In this document: in pieces, positions 40,822 through 49,216 of the stretch | Numbering within the stretch: the stretch's first letter is position 1 | Layout: each line of letters begins with the position of its first letter | DNA from: an uncultured Phascolarctobacterium sp. | GTDB lineage: Bacteria; Bacillota; Negativicutes; Acidaminococcales; Acidaminococcaceae | NCBI RefSeq assembly: GCF_900770955.1 | Contig: NZ_CAAGLX010000017.1 | Coordinates: forward strand, 62,001 to 126,000 | Length of the DNA: 64,000 nucleotides | Reading direction: 5' to 3' | Made by a program: the position numbers and the translations under genes | The notes under the pieces: model-generated | The model's input: only the letters and a program-made list of their open reading frames with translations | Told to the model about the DNA's origin: nothing | The model's database searches: none

Positions 40822-42201
40822 CTAATAACCCAAGGTAGCTTCGTGCTGCGTTACAATAAACGGCAAATGCTCGCACAGGGTTTCCCGTGCCTGCCACAGG
40901 TTTTCACCGGCAGCCTGGATGTTGCCGACAGCAGGCGATACCTTACGGCCGAAACTGCCTATTGTCATCATGCGTCCGTTCTTATCAAGCAACACCTGCT
41001 CCAGCGTCAGATACCAATAGCCCTCCTTAGGAGCCTGACTGCCGTCTATGCCGCAGACAAGCATATATTCGGCACCGGCCTCCCTGCTCAGCTTCAGTAA
41101 ATCCTGTGTTGTATAAGCATCCTTGGGCAGATTACGTTCCATAATAATATAGCTTGGCAGCATTTTACGATATTCATCAAGCACAAAACGCTTGATATCC
41201 GTTACATAGGCCAGTCTTTTCAGGCTGTCGGAAGTATTTACCCAAACCGCAACCACCGGCTGCTGCGTTATTTTCTTATCCGCAACAGGCTCCAGGCGAC
41301 CAAGGCTTATCTCTTTATCACGCTCTTTGTAGTATTCACTGATGCTGTAATCAAAATACATGGCCATAGCATGCTGCAGATTACTAATTTTATTGGAAAG
41401 ACTATACTTCACCGGCTCACCGAACTGCTTATAGCCGCCGAAAAACGTCTGCAGACTGCCCGGAACAGGATCTGCCGTATTGCTGATGCGCACCAGCTTA
41501 ATCTTGTCACCATACTGCTCTGCAAAGGCGCTGTTGCCAATCGCCGGAGCGCCAAAGGTGATAACAACAAATTTTTCCTTAGGCAGGCCCAGGCTTGCCA
41601 AACGCTCGCCCAACAGCGTCGCTGCCGCTCCGCCAAGGCTGTGACCTGTAAGCACGAGATACGCATCAGGATCCTCGCTTACACGCTTGAACAGTCCTCT
41701 GGGCTTGCCGTTCTCATCAACTACGCCGCTGCGCAGTACTGCATCCACATAGCTGTTAAAGCCTGCATGCACTGCCGCTCCGTTCTGAGGTACAGGCTGC
41801 GCTGCCAGCTCCTGCATCTCCTTTAAGGTTGAACCACCGTAATTAACCTTTTTGGTTGCCAAATTAATTTTCCAGTCGCTCTTGCTGGCGCTGCCGCGAA
41901 AGGTCACCAGATATATTTGCTTATTAACCTTGGGGAAATAATTTTTGGCTACAGCATAATTCAGCTCCACCTTGCCATCTCTTTCCTGCTGGCTTTCAAT
42001 CTGCCAGCCATAGCTGCGTAGGTAATCAAACTCCTGTGAAGTATGTGGCAAATAGACACCAAGGCAGGACGCTGCCGCAATTGTTGTAAAATAACTCTGC
42101 ATATAAGCAGAACTTACCGGATTAGGTGACGCTGCATACGTCATTGTACCAAAGCCGAAAAATAGACATACAATTGTAAGTAAACGCATAAGCTTAAGCA
42201 T
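40822..42201 (-). CDS. secreted class 3 lipase-like hydrolase
   Basis: A 459-aa exported alpha/beta hydrolase. The signal peptide spans about residues 1-23 (ending TYAAS). The serine elbow is LTGHSLGGAAATLLGE near 195, with an Asp-containing segment (NTADPVPGS) near 244. This matches the Lipase_3 family. The C-terminal 150 residues are outside the lipase core and contain a VAVWVNTSD segment with no assigned role. Located in a diderm, it would act in the periplasm or outside. Substrate is unknown. GAGGAGGT precedes the ATG. Confidence 0.85.
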   Translation of the reverse strand: MLKLMRLLTIVCLFFGFGTMTYAASPNPVSSAYMQSYFTTIAAASCLGVYLPHTSQEFDYLRSYGWQIESQQERDGKVELNYAVAKNYFPKVNKQIYLVTFRGSASKSDWKINLATKKVNYGGSTLKEMQELAAQPVPQNGAAVHAGFNSYVDAVLRSGVVDENGKPRGLFKRVSEDPDAYLVLTGHSLGGAAATLLGERLASLGLPKEKFVVITFGAPAIGNSAFAEQYGDKIKLVRISNTADPVPGSLQTFFGGYKQFGEPVKYSLSNKISNLQHAMAMYFDYSISEYYKERDKEISLGRLEPVADKKITQQPVVAVWVNTSDSLKRLAYVTDIKRFVLDEYRKMLPSYIIMERNLPKDAYTTQDLLKLSREAGAEYMLVCGIDGSQAPKEGYWYLTLEQVLLDKNGRMMTIGSFGRKVSPAVGNIQAAGENLWQARETLCEHLPFIVTQHEATLGY

Positions 42202-42233
42202 GTTGCACCTCCTCGTAACGTATCATTGCTTTT

Positions 42234-42261
42234 ATTATAACATAAAAAGAGGCTGGGACAA
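42234..42261 (-). promoter_or_regulatory. possible lipase promoter borrowed from an IS end
   Basis: TATAAT (42234-42239) on the minus strand, 16 bp from TTGTCC (42256-42261). The -35-like hexamer lies inside the end sequence of the IS remnant. Confidence 0.5.
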
Positions 42262-42450
42262 AACCACCCTCTCAAGCTAAAGAAGGACTGGAATTTGAGT
42301 TTTTTCTCAAATTCCAGTCCTTTTACTTTGTGTAAACCTAAACTGCAGCTGTATGCTGCATATATTTTCTTAAATCTACCGCCATCAAAGCCAAAACCTT
42401 TTCTATTTTTGCTTTGAATTTTCCTCTTACTTTTACGGGTCTTTGTATTT
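42249..42450 (-). mobile_element. remnant of an insertion sequence (IS1182-like end and transposase C-terminus)
   Basis: Minus-strand bases 42450-42339 encode an open C-terminal fragment (QRPVKVRGKFKAKIEKVLAL ... AAV, then stop) that reads like the tail of a DDE transposase. A long hairpin (AGGACTGGAATTTGAG/CTCAAATTCCAGTCCT) follows, then the end sequence GAGGCTGGGACAAAAC at 42249-42264. The same end sequence bounds the element at 44410-44559. The 5' part of the transposase is missing and the remnant abuts the TonB receptor stop codon. Family name is tentative. Confidence 0.6.
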
Positions 42451-42451
42451 T

Positions 42452-44314
42452 TTAGAACGTATAGGTGTAGGTCACATGCACCATGCGCGGCAGGCAGTAA
42501 TACTTGGTAGAAGAACCGGGATTGCTTACGATATCATCTCTGTCGAAGATATTCTCCACGCCAAGCTCTACCGTACTGCTCTTGTCGAGCTTGTAGCCGG
42601 CGATAAAGTTTACCGGCAGCAAATCGCCCCAGCCGCTGGCTCTGTCCGTTGTGAACATGCCTGTCAGCGCAGCATTGAACTTAGCATCATGGTATTTGAT
42701 GCTTGCATTGTATTGCTCACGCGCAAACTTGCGCTCCCAAATACCTTTTTTATTTTTGCCCATAGGATTGCAGAAATTAGCACCCAGAGAATAGCTGTAT
42801 TTACTGCCGAAATCCTTCTCATAAGTCATTTCCACGCCTTTGTTTTTAAAGGACATATTTCTTGTTACATACGGATCAGAGCTGGTTCCCTTGCCCTCAT
42901 ACTCAATTGTATCCAAATCCATATAATACAGTGCTGTTTTAAACATGCTTGTATTCGATGTCTTTTTATAACCGAACTCATAGGTCCAGCCTTCTTCAGG
43001 CTCCAGCAAAGGATTGGCAGCAAAGTTAGCACCGCCGCCACCGTAAATCTGGGTAAAAGTGGGCATTTTAAAGGATTTAGCAGCATTCGCATATAAGCTG
43101 CTGTTATTATCAAGCTTCTTCAGCAAAGCAAACTGCGGTGTAAAGGCATTGTAACGCTTGTTAGCCTCGACAACAGTTTCACGAGCACCTACGGTAGCTG
43201 TATAGCCTGCGCCAAGGTCCTTGGACAGCTGTGCAAACACAGCATAATTCGTTCTGAATTCATTAATCTTCGTACCGGGCTTGATGTTTTTAGCCACAGT
43301 AATATCATTTTTATAGGAATCACGCGAAATGGTTGTACCAACGATAACATCGCCAAAACTGCCAGTAAGCTGCTTTTGCAAATCAAGGCCTATAGTATCA
43401 AAGCGTAAGTGGTCGAACTTGGTCCATTTCGATCCTGTAACATTATAGGTCTGGTTTCTGCGGTTGCTGCGGTTATAAAACAAATTGGCACTCACGCTAT
43501 CATCCTTATACTGCAAGCGCGAAAAATCATCAATATAATGGTAATTTGCATCCTCAGTCAGCTTGCTCCAGGTCTTATCATACTGATCGTAGGAATACTT
43601 GCTGTCGTTATGCTGATGCGAAAAGCTCCAGTTATCATCAAACTTATAGCTGGCAGTAAAAGACTTTTTATTTAAATCATTTATCTGCTTATAATTGCTG
43701 CTGTACCCCTTCATCGGGTCGCTCTGCTCCAGCGCCACTGCCAAATTCAGCTTATCGGCATTCAGCGTAAGAGCTTCCTTTGCCTTGCCGTATTCGCCCT
43801 TGGTCAGCGACAAGGTGTTAGGCATCTTCTTTTTTGTGATGATATTGATAACACCTGTAGAAGCCTCGGAACCGTAGAGTGTAGAAGCAGCACCCTTGAC
43901 AATTTCTACACGCTCAATAGATTCTACCGGAATAGAATCCAGATAATATGTTTCATTGATGTTGGCAGGCACGCCGTCAATCATTACCACAGTTCCTTTA
44001 TTAGCACCGCGCATCAGGACCTTGGCGTTCATGCCGCCAAGCGATTGGCTGCCGCCATAGGAATAGGTAGTAACACCGCTTTGCAGACGCAGTGCATCAA
44101 AAAGATTAGCAGCGCCTGTTTCAACAAGCTGCTTTTGGGAAACCGTAGTAACGGAAGCAGGTGTATCAACATCACGCTTGCTTTCGCGCTGTGCGGTAAC
44201 AACCATGGTATCAAGACTATATGTCTGCAGGCTGTCAGCAAAAGCCGGAGCCGCAAGAGATATATTAGCAGCCAGCATTGTGGCTGCCAGTAAAAACTGG
44301 GTATTTTTTCTCAT
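42452..44314 (-). CDS. TonB-dependent outer-membrane receptor
   Basis: A 620-aa outer-membrane beta-barrel importer. A signal peptide spans residues 1-26. The TonB box region (DTMVVTAQR, near 31-39), plug domain (VLMRGANKGTVVMIDGVP and VERVEIVKGAASTLYGSEASTGVINIIT, near 100-160; quoted in part) and 22-stranded barrel with terminal aromatic residue (YTYTF) follow in order. Size and plug resemble BtuB/FepA/CirA-type receptors; substrate (cobalamin, heme or siderophore) cannot be fixed. No ABC importer or tonB gene is adjacent. It is flanked by two related mobile-element fragments and has a consensus promoter. Confidence 0.93.
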   Translation of the reverse strand: MRKNTQFLLAATMLAANISLAAPAFADSLQTYSLDTMVVTAQRESKRDVDTPASVTTVSQKQLVETGAANLFDALRLQSGVTTYSYGGSQSLGGMNAKVLMRGANKGTVVMIDGVPANINETYYLDSIPVESIERVEIVKGAASTLYGSEASTGVINIITKKKMPNTLSLTKGEYGKAKEALTLNADKLNLAVALEQSDPMKGYSSNYKQINDLNKKSFTASYKFDDNWSFSHQHNDSKYSYDQYDKTWSKLTEDANYHYIDDFSRLQYKDDSVSANLFYNRSNRRNQTYNVTGSKWTKFDHLRFDTIGLDLQKQLTGSFGDVIVGTTISRDSYKNDITVAKNIKPGTKINEFRTNYAVFAQLSKDLGAGYTATVGARETVVEANKRYNAFTPQFALLKKLDNNSSLYANAAKSFKMPTFTQIYGGGGANFAANPLLEPEEGWTYEFGYKKTSNTSMFKTALYYMDLDTIEYEGKGTSSDPYVTRNMSFKNKGVEMTYEKDFGSKYSYSLGANFCNPMGKNKKGIWERKFAREQYNASIKYHDAKFNAALTGMFTTDRASGWGDLLPVNFIAGYKLDKSSTVELGVENIFDRDDIVSNPGSSTKYYCLPRMVHVTYTYTF

Positions 44315-44359
44315 AAATATTCATCCTCTCATGCGCATAAAACATCTGTCAAATATAAA

Positions 44360-44388
44360 TTTATAGCACTTTTAAGGATGCTTGTCAA
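44360..44388 (-). promoter_or_regulatory. promoter of TonB receptor
   Basis: TTGACA (44383-44388), 17 bp, TATAAA (44360-44365) on the minus strand. No clear Fur box is visible across it. Confidence 0.85.
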
Positions 44389-44409
44389 TAAAATTTCCAT
44401 GATGCAGCA

Positions 44410-44559
44410 GAGGCTCGGACAAAACCGACTTCACAAATTACAGAACCGCCATAGTTTAAGGATTTTCTAAAATTTTTGTACTAAAAAACCAGTGGGAATT
44501 TATCTGATGGTAAATCGCCACTGGTTTTTCTGTTTAAAGCTGTGTTTTGTCCCAGCCTC
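44410..44559. mobile_element. 150-bp MITE-like element
   Basis: GAGGCTCGGACAAAAC (44410-44425) and GTTTTGTCCCAGCCTC (44544-44559) are terminal inverted repeats with one difference. The interior holds a perfect 12-bp hairpin (AAAAACCAGTGG/CCACTGGTTTTT, 44484-44529) that could act as a terminator. There is no coding sequence. The ends match the IS remnant at 42249, so it is probably a non-autonomous derivative of that element. It lies between the TonB receptor promoter and the next gene. Confidence 0.75.
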
Positions 44560-44594
44560 TTTTCTACATTTGAGACATACTCGCACAAATTTTA

Positions 44595-45206
44595 TTACAT
44601 CTTTTCAAACTCGCCGTTGTAACGGGCATTTTCTTTATCATAGCCTGCAGGATCTGCATAGCGGTTAACCTTACTGTTCAGCGTGCAAGCTTCAGTAATG
44701 CAATCATTAACAGCATTTTTGGTGTTGATGCGCGGATCATCCTCGCTGGCAATAACATAACCTGCTACACGCAGCATGCTGCTGTCATATTCCTTAATGC
44801 CGTAATCATAGCTGAACAGCTTGCCGTCTGCAACGGTGCTTTCCTTCAACGCAACCTTCACAGTGCTGTATTTGCCGACAAGCTTTTCACCGCTGCCAAC
44901 ACCGGCCAGCTCAATTTTCACAACAATCGGCACCCAGTTAGGACGGGTAACCAGGGATACATCGGCAGCAGTCAGCTCTTTATCCGGTGCAGCCTGCTTA
45001 ATCATCTGAACAGGAAAACGTTTGCTGTGATTTGCCATGAGGAAGGCTTCAAATTCGGTTTTGCCCTTTTCAATATCATTTTCAAGATTCTGCGCTTCCA
45101 GAACAGCATCCGGAACCTGATACCAAAGTACAACCTTTTTGGCAGGAGCAGCAGCACAAACGGAGCACATCAAAAGACAGAGAATACAAAGAAACAGTTT
45201 TTTCAT
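44595..45206 (-). CDS. secreted protein of unknown function
   Basis: A 203-aa exported protein. The N-terminal signal sequence (MKKLFLCILCLLMCSVCAAA) contains Cys residues, so a lipoprotein form cannot be excluded, though AAA-P fits signal peptidase I better. The mature part has a beta-rich pattern (VPIVVKIELAG, STVKVALKES) and no recognised domain. GAGGAGGA precedes the ATG. It lies upstream of the MITE-like element and is not clearly in an operon. No function is proposed. Confidence 0.75.
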   Translation of the reverse strand: MKKLFLCILCLLMCSVCAAAPAKKVVLWYQVPDAVLEAQNLENDIEKGKTEFEAFLMANHSKRFPVQMIKQAAPDKELTAADVSLVTRPNWVPIVVKIELAGVGSGEKLVGKYSTVKVALKESTVADGKLFSYDYGIKEYDSSMLRVAGYVIASEDDPRINTKNAVNDCITEACTLNSKVNRYADPAGYDKENARYNGEFEKM

Positions 45207-45303
45207 GGAACTTTCCTCCTCGCTATATTCGTTAACTATATTTTAACAAGAAAAAAGCCTGCTGAAAAGAGTAATTGATAATACATTTCCGATAAAAAAC
45301 GAA

Positions 45304-45334
45304 AAGAGAGCAAGGCTTTTCCCTGCTCTCTCAA
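45304..45334 (-). terminator. terminator after small hydrophobic peptide
   Basis: GAGAGCAGG and CCTTGCTCTC pair on the minus strand and are followed by TTTTCGTTTTTT, 26 bp past the peptide stop. Confidence 0.75.
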
Positions 45335-45359
45335 CAAATGACAAATTTTCTTACAGTGT

Positions 45360-45428
45360 TTAAAACACCAGCAAATCCACAACCATCCAACCGGCAAATA
45401 AAATCAACATCGGGTATAAATCCTGCAT
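45360..45428 (-). CDS. 22-aa hydrophobic peptide, possible small membrane protein
   Basis: The frame begins MQDLYPMLILFAGWMVV and ends DLLVF. It is preceded by GGAGG at 8 nt and followed by a terminator, so it looks like a complete tiny gene. A single membrane helix is predicted from the composition. No family is recognised; a toxin-like or regulatory peptide is possible. The rest of this 374-bp gap (45207-45580) shows no other gene. Confidence 0.5.
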   Translation of the reverse strand: MQDLYPMLILFAGWMVVDLLVF

Positions 45429-45580
45429 AACGCTTACCTCCTACGCATATCGCAGACTTCATTCATCTTTGTTATACATAGTATAGCCTGCAAATATTAA
45501 ATGCAGATTAACCTTAAGGTAAAATCAAAGTAAAGAGGATTTGCTTCCGTTAATTGCTTTTATCGATCAGCCCTAATCTG

Positions 45581-46336
45581 TTATAATTTATAATTTCTTT
45601 TCAGCTCTGCAATGTGCGCTTCCAAGTCCTTGGTATTGTTAAAACCGCAGCAGTATTCCAATACCTGCGTAGCCTGCGGTGCATATTTTTTGACAGCGCC
45701 AAAATATGCTTTCCAGTCAATATCTCCTTGACCTACCGGCAAATGCGCATCACCGCTGCCATCGTTATCGTGAACATGACACGCTGTCAAACGCTCACCT
45801 AACGCCTGTACTACCGCAGGAATATCCCAGCCGTTGACATGCGCATGACCTGTATCAAGCAGCGCACCTGCCTGCGGAAAAATGTCAAACAGCGCAATGT
45901 ATTCCGGCAAATCAAACAGCACATTATTTTTTGTACGCAGACCAACATTTTCAATAAGCACCTTAACGCCATAGCGCTTGCCTAAGTTCACCACCTGACG
46001 CAGGCGGCGGACAACACGTGCCCGCAAAAGCTCCTTGTCACCCTCAATAGCTTCATTGGTATGTACTACAACAAAATCTGCCTTGCATTTTTGCGCATAA
46101 GCAAAGGTCTTTTCTATAACACGGGCATAATTTTTCTGCTTAGAATCAGCAAGATTCAACGCAACACAGGGAGCATGAATCGAAAGTGCACGTTCGCCCC
46201 ATTCCTCCACCTGCTGCTTCCAATAATAATCCTTGCCAAACTCATAGAAAAATTCAATACCATACTGCATATCAAGCCTCTTCATTGCATCCTTCGTAAA
46301 TCCCGGAAAGAGCAAATCACTGACTTCAAATTGCAT
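45581..46336 (-). CDS. sugar phosphate isomerase/epimerase-like TIM-barrel protein
   Basis: A 251-aa protein of the AP-endonuclease-2/xylose-isomerase-like superfamily. Metal-binding positions are visible in IENVGLR (Glu, near 144), LLDTGHAHVNG (Asp and His, near 175), CHVHDNDGSGDAHLPVGQGDIDW (near 205; quoted in part as CHVHDNDG) and a C-terminal Glu (QVLEYC). Substrate is unknown. The ATG at 46336 follows GGGAGGA; an in-frame upstream ATG was rejected. It lies 21 bp after ugpC and is the last gene of the importer operon, so it probably acts on the imported compound. Confidence 0.87.
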   Translation of the reverse strand: MQFEVSDLLFPGFTKDAMKRLDMQYGIEFFYEFGKDYYWKQQVEEWGERALSIHAPCVALNLADSKQKNYARVIEKTFAYAQKCKADFVVVHTNEAIEGDKELLRARVVRRLRQVVNLGKRYGVKVLIENVGLRTKNNVLFDLPEYIALFDIFPQAGALLDTGHAHVNGWDIPAVVQALGERLTACHVHDNDGSGDAHLPVGQGDIDWKAYFGAVKKYAPQATQVLEYCCGFNNTKDLEAHIAELKRNYKL

Positions 46337-46357
46337 ATAACTTCCTCCCTTCAAGGC

Positions 46358-47449
46358 TTAGCGTACATTCGCTAAGTTTTCGCCACTTTCAGCATCAAAT
46401 AAGCACACATTTTCCCAGTCGAAATTGAAACCTTTAACGCCCTCCATTTGCAGTGCCTGGTCACTTGCCTGCAGATAGAAGCTTTCGTCTGTTGGCAGAT
46501 GCAGAGTAGCAGTTTTCAGGTTACCTGTATTCTCGACAAAATCTACCTTGCCATTAATCATAGCACTTTCAAAGCTGGGTGTGCAAGCCTCAGGACGCAG
46601 GCCGAAGAGAACCTTGCTGCAGCCGCCAATTTCCTGCAGACGCTCCTGCGGCAGCTTCAAAGCACAGTCACCGACGATAATTTTACCGTCCATAATCTCT
46701 GCCTGCAGAATATTCATTGCCGGCGAACCGATAAAGGTTGCAACAAAGGTGTTGGCAGGGTGATGATAGATATTTTCCGGTGTATCAATCTGCTGAATCT
46801 TGCCCTGGTTCATAACAGCAATACGATGTGCTACTGTCATTGCCTCAATCTGGTCATGGGTAACATAAACCATGGTCGGCTTGAACATTTCATGGATTTT
46901 TACCAGCTCAGTACGTGCTTTCTGGCGCAGCTTGGCATCCAGATTAGATAAAGGCTCGTCCAACAGGAAGTACGGTGACTGCTTTACAAGCGCACGGCAC
47001 AAAGCAACACGCTGCTTTTGACCGCCACTCAATTCATGCGTCTTTTTGTTTTCATAGCCCTCCAGATGCAGAATTTCCATCGCCATACGCGCACGCTTTT
47101 CCATTTCAGCCTGCGGCAGCTTTTGCAGCTGCAGACCAAAGGTGATGTTATCCCAAACGCTCAGATGAGGGAAGAGTGCATAGCTTTGGAATACCATAGC
47201 AATGTTGCGCTCACCCGGAGCAATATCATTAACCACACGGCCGTCCATATACAGCTCGCCCTTAGTGATTTCCTCAAAACCGGCAATCATACGCAGAGTA
47301 GTTGTCTTGCCACAGCCGGATGGTCCAAGCAGAATCAGGCGCTCGCCCTTTTGTATTTCCAGATTCAAATCATTGATTACGATATTACTGCCGTAAGACT
47401 TTTGTACATGCGAAAATATAATGCTGTAATCGTTTTGTAAATTATCCAT
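46358..47449 (-). CDS. ugpC: ABC importer ATPase, UgpC/MalK type
   Basis: Energises uptake at the inner face of the membrane. The 363-aa protein has Walker A GPSGCGKTT (near 39), the signature LSGGQKQRV (near 137), Walker B YFLLDEPLSNLDAK (near 155), H-loop TH and a C-terminal OB-type regulatory domain typical of the MalK/UgpC group. It follows the permease ugpE by 4 bp. Symbol is by operon context; the substrate could be glycerol-3-phosphate or a related sugar. Confidence 0.9.
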   Translation of the reverse strand: MDNLQNDYSIIFSHVQKSYGSNIVINDLNLEIQKGERLILLGPSGCGKTTTLRMIAGFEEITKGELYMDGRVVNDIAPGERNIAMVFQSYALFPHLSVWDNITFGLQLQKLPQAEMEKRARMAMEILHLEGYENKKTHELSGGQKQRVALCRALVKQSPYFLLDEPLSNLDAKLRQKARTELVKIHEMFKPTMVYVTHDQIEAMTVAHRIAVMNQGKIQQIDTPENIYHHPANTFVATFIGSPAMNILQAEIMDGKIIVGDCALKLPQERLQEIGGCSKVLFGLRPEACTPSFESAMINGKVDFVENTGNLKTATLHLPTDESFYLQASDQALQMEGVKGFNFDWENVCLFDAESGENLANVR

Positions 47450-47453
47450 CTTC

Positions 47454-48281
47454 TTATCCTTTCACGCCTGATTGCATAAATGTATTGATAATAAATTTCT
47501 GGCAGAAGCCGTAAAGCACTAACGGCGGTAAGCTTGTCAGCGTTGCGACAGCCATGGCAATCCCCCATTCACTGCCACCCTCGGCACTGATAAACATCTG
47601 CAATGCCAGCGGCAGCGTCAGATTGGCTTTATCCTGCAAAATCAGCAGCGGCCAGAAATATTCGTTCCAGCTGTTAATGAAGAACAAAATCGAAATAGCC
47701 AGTACCGAAGGCTTAATTAAAGGCAAAATAACCTTGAACAGCACCTGATGCGGTTTGGCGCCGTCCAAAATTGCTGCTTCCAGCAAAGGCTTGGGAATAC
47801 CACGCATGGTCTGACGCATCAGGAAAATACCCATACCGTCTACAAGACCGGGAAGCATAACACCGTAGGGTGTATCCAAAAGTCCCAGCTTAGACATCAT
47901 CAGATAGTTCGGCATAATCAAAACGGTAATGGGGATGAAGAACGTCAGCAGCATACCGTTGAAAACTGTTTCCTTGTATTTGAAGTTGTAATACACAAAG
48001 GCAAAGGCTGCCAGTACACTTGTCGCAGCCTTGCTGGCTGTAACCACGATAGCAATGTAAAACGTATTCCAGATATAGGTCAGCAGCGGGAAGTTATGTA
48101 AAACCGTAGTGTAATTGTCAAAGGTCGGTGGGAACGGCAAAGGATTCAATGTAGATTCAAAAACCTGATTCAAATCCTTCAGCGAGGTCGAAAGCATAAA
48201 TACTATCGGCCACAGCATCAGGAAAAATGCAATGAGCAAAAACGCATGCCAATACCATTCATTACGCAGCTTAGTTTTCAT
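47454..48281 (-). CDS. ugpE: ABC importer permease, UgpE/MalG type
   Basis: A 275-aa inner-membrane protein with about six transmembrane helices. The EAA loop appears as EAAILDGAKPHQVLFKVILP (near 183-203), which contacts the ATPase. The N-terminal helix and ISFLFFINSWNEYFWPL stretch (near 220) are typical of MalG-like permeases. It overlaps ugpA by 11 bp and ends 4 bp before ugpC. Confidence 0.92.
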   Translation of the reverse strand: MKTKLRNEWYWHAFLLIAFFLMLWPIVFMLSTSLKDLNQVFESTLNPLPFPPTFDNYTTVLHNFPLLTYIWNTFYIAIVVTASKAATSVLAAFAFVYYNFKYKETVFNGMLLTFFIPITVLIMPNYLMMSKLGLLDTPYGVMLPGLVDGMGIFLMRQTMRGIPKPLLEAAILDGAKPHQVLFKVILPLIKPSVLAISILFFINSWNEYFWPLLILQDKANLTLPLALQMFISAEGGSEWGIAMAVATLTSLPPLVLYGFCQKFIINTFMQSGVKG

Positions 48282-49149
48282 AGTACACCTTCTTTTCCAG
48301 ATATTTATTCTTCACAAAGAGGAAGGCAAGATAGCAGACCATGGTGATAACCGCATAGGCTGCACTGGTGCCTGCCTTGAAGAAGGTGAAGGCATATTGA
48401 TAAATAATATACACAAGGTTACTGCTGCCCTGATCCGGACCGCCCTGCGTCAGCATATTTACAGGTACAAGAACGTACTGCAGGCCAAATACCACTGTTA
48501 TCGTAAAGACGTAAATTGCGGTAGAGGAGGTCATCGGCAGAATAATTTTTTTGAAGATAACCCAGTTGGAAGCGTTCTCCAGCTTGGCAGCTTCAATCAT
48601 CTCCTTGGGAACTGCAACCATAGCAGCCAGCATAACAATAAGATTATAGCCGAAAACCTTCCAGCTGATAATCGTACAAATGACGAAAATAACCAGATAG
48701 TTTTCCTTGAACCAACGCGGCGAAGCGATATCAAACTGGCTGAGAACAATGTTAATCGGACCGGCCAGCGGATTGTAAATCCAAAGGAACAAAATGCTCG
48801 CTACCGCCAGCGATAAGGTAGACGGCAGGAAAAGAGCGCTACGATAGAAGGCCGTCCACCTATGCACTAAATGTCCCAGGATAAACGAATAAAAATAAGG
48901 CAAAACAAAATTCAGCACCAGCATAATTGCCACAAACAAAACGGTGTTGATTAAAATTTTAATCAGCTCGGCAGAGCCAAAAATAGTGATGAAGTTTTCC
49001 AGGCCCACAAATTTTTGATTAGGGCTGATCATATTCCAGGAAAAAACACTCAGATAAATATTCTGCAGCAGCGGCCAGTAATAAAATACCAGAAAAAGTA
49101 CGGCAGCAGGCAGCAGATAAAGCAGTGCTTCCTTGTTGTTCTTACTCAT
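48271..49149 (-). CDS. ugpA: ABC importer permease, UgpA/MalF type
   Basis: A 292-aa inner-membrane protein with about six helices and an EAA loop (EMIEAAKLENASNWVIFKKI, near 188-207). It pairs with UgpE. The ATG follows GGAGGTT. A hairpin lies between it and the binding-protein gene upstream, as in many such operons. Confidence 0.92.
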   Translation of the reverse strand: MSKNNKEALLYLLPAAVLFLVFYYWPLLQNIYLSVFSWNMISPNQKFVGLENFITIFGSAELIKILINTVLFVAIMLVLNFVLPYFYSFILGHLVHRWTAFYRSALFLPSTLSLAVASILFLWIYNPLAGPINIVLSQFDIASPRWFKENYLVIFVICTIISWKVFGYNLIVMLAAMVAVPKEMIEAAKLENASNWVIFKKIILPMTSSTAIYVFTITVVFGLQYVLVPVNMLTQGGPDQGSSNLVYIIYQYAFTFFKAGTSAAYAVITMVCYLAFLFVKNKYLEKKVYYEN

Positions 49150-49177
49150 AGCAACCTCCTTTGCGCTATTAGCAAAA

Positions 49178-49203
49178 TAAGCTGCCGCAACTGCGACAGC
49201 TTA
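49178..49203 (-). terminator. attenuator-like hairpin between ugpB and ugpA
   Basis: TAAGCTG and CAGCTTA with an inner CGCA/TGCG stem form a strong hairpin on the minus strand, followed by TTTTG. It likely reduces read-through so that more binding protein than permease is made. Confidence 0.75.
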
Positions 49204-49216
49204 TTTATCAGACTAA

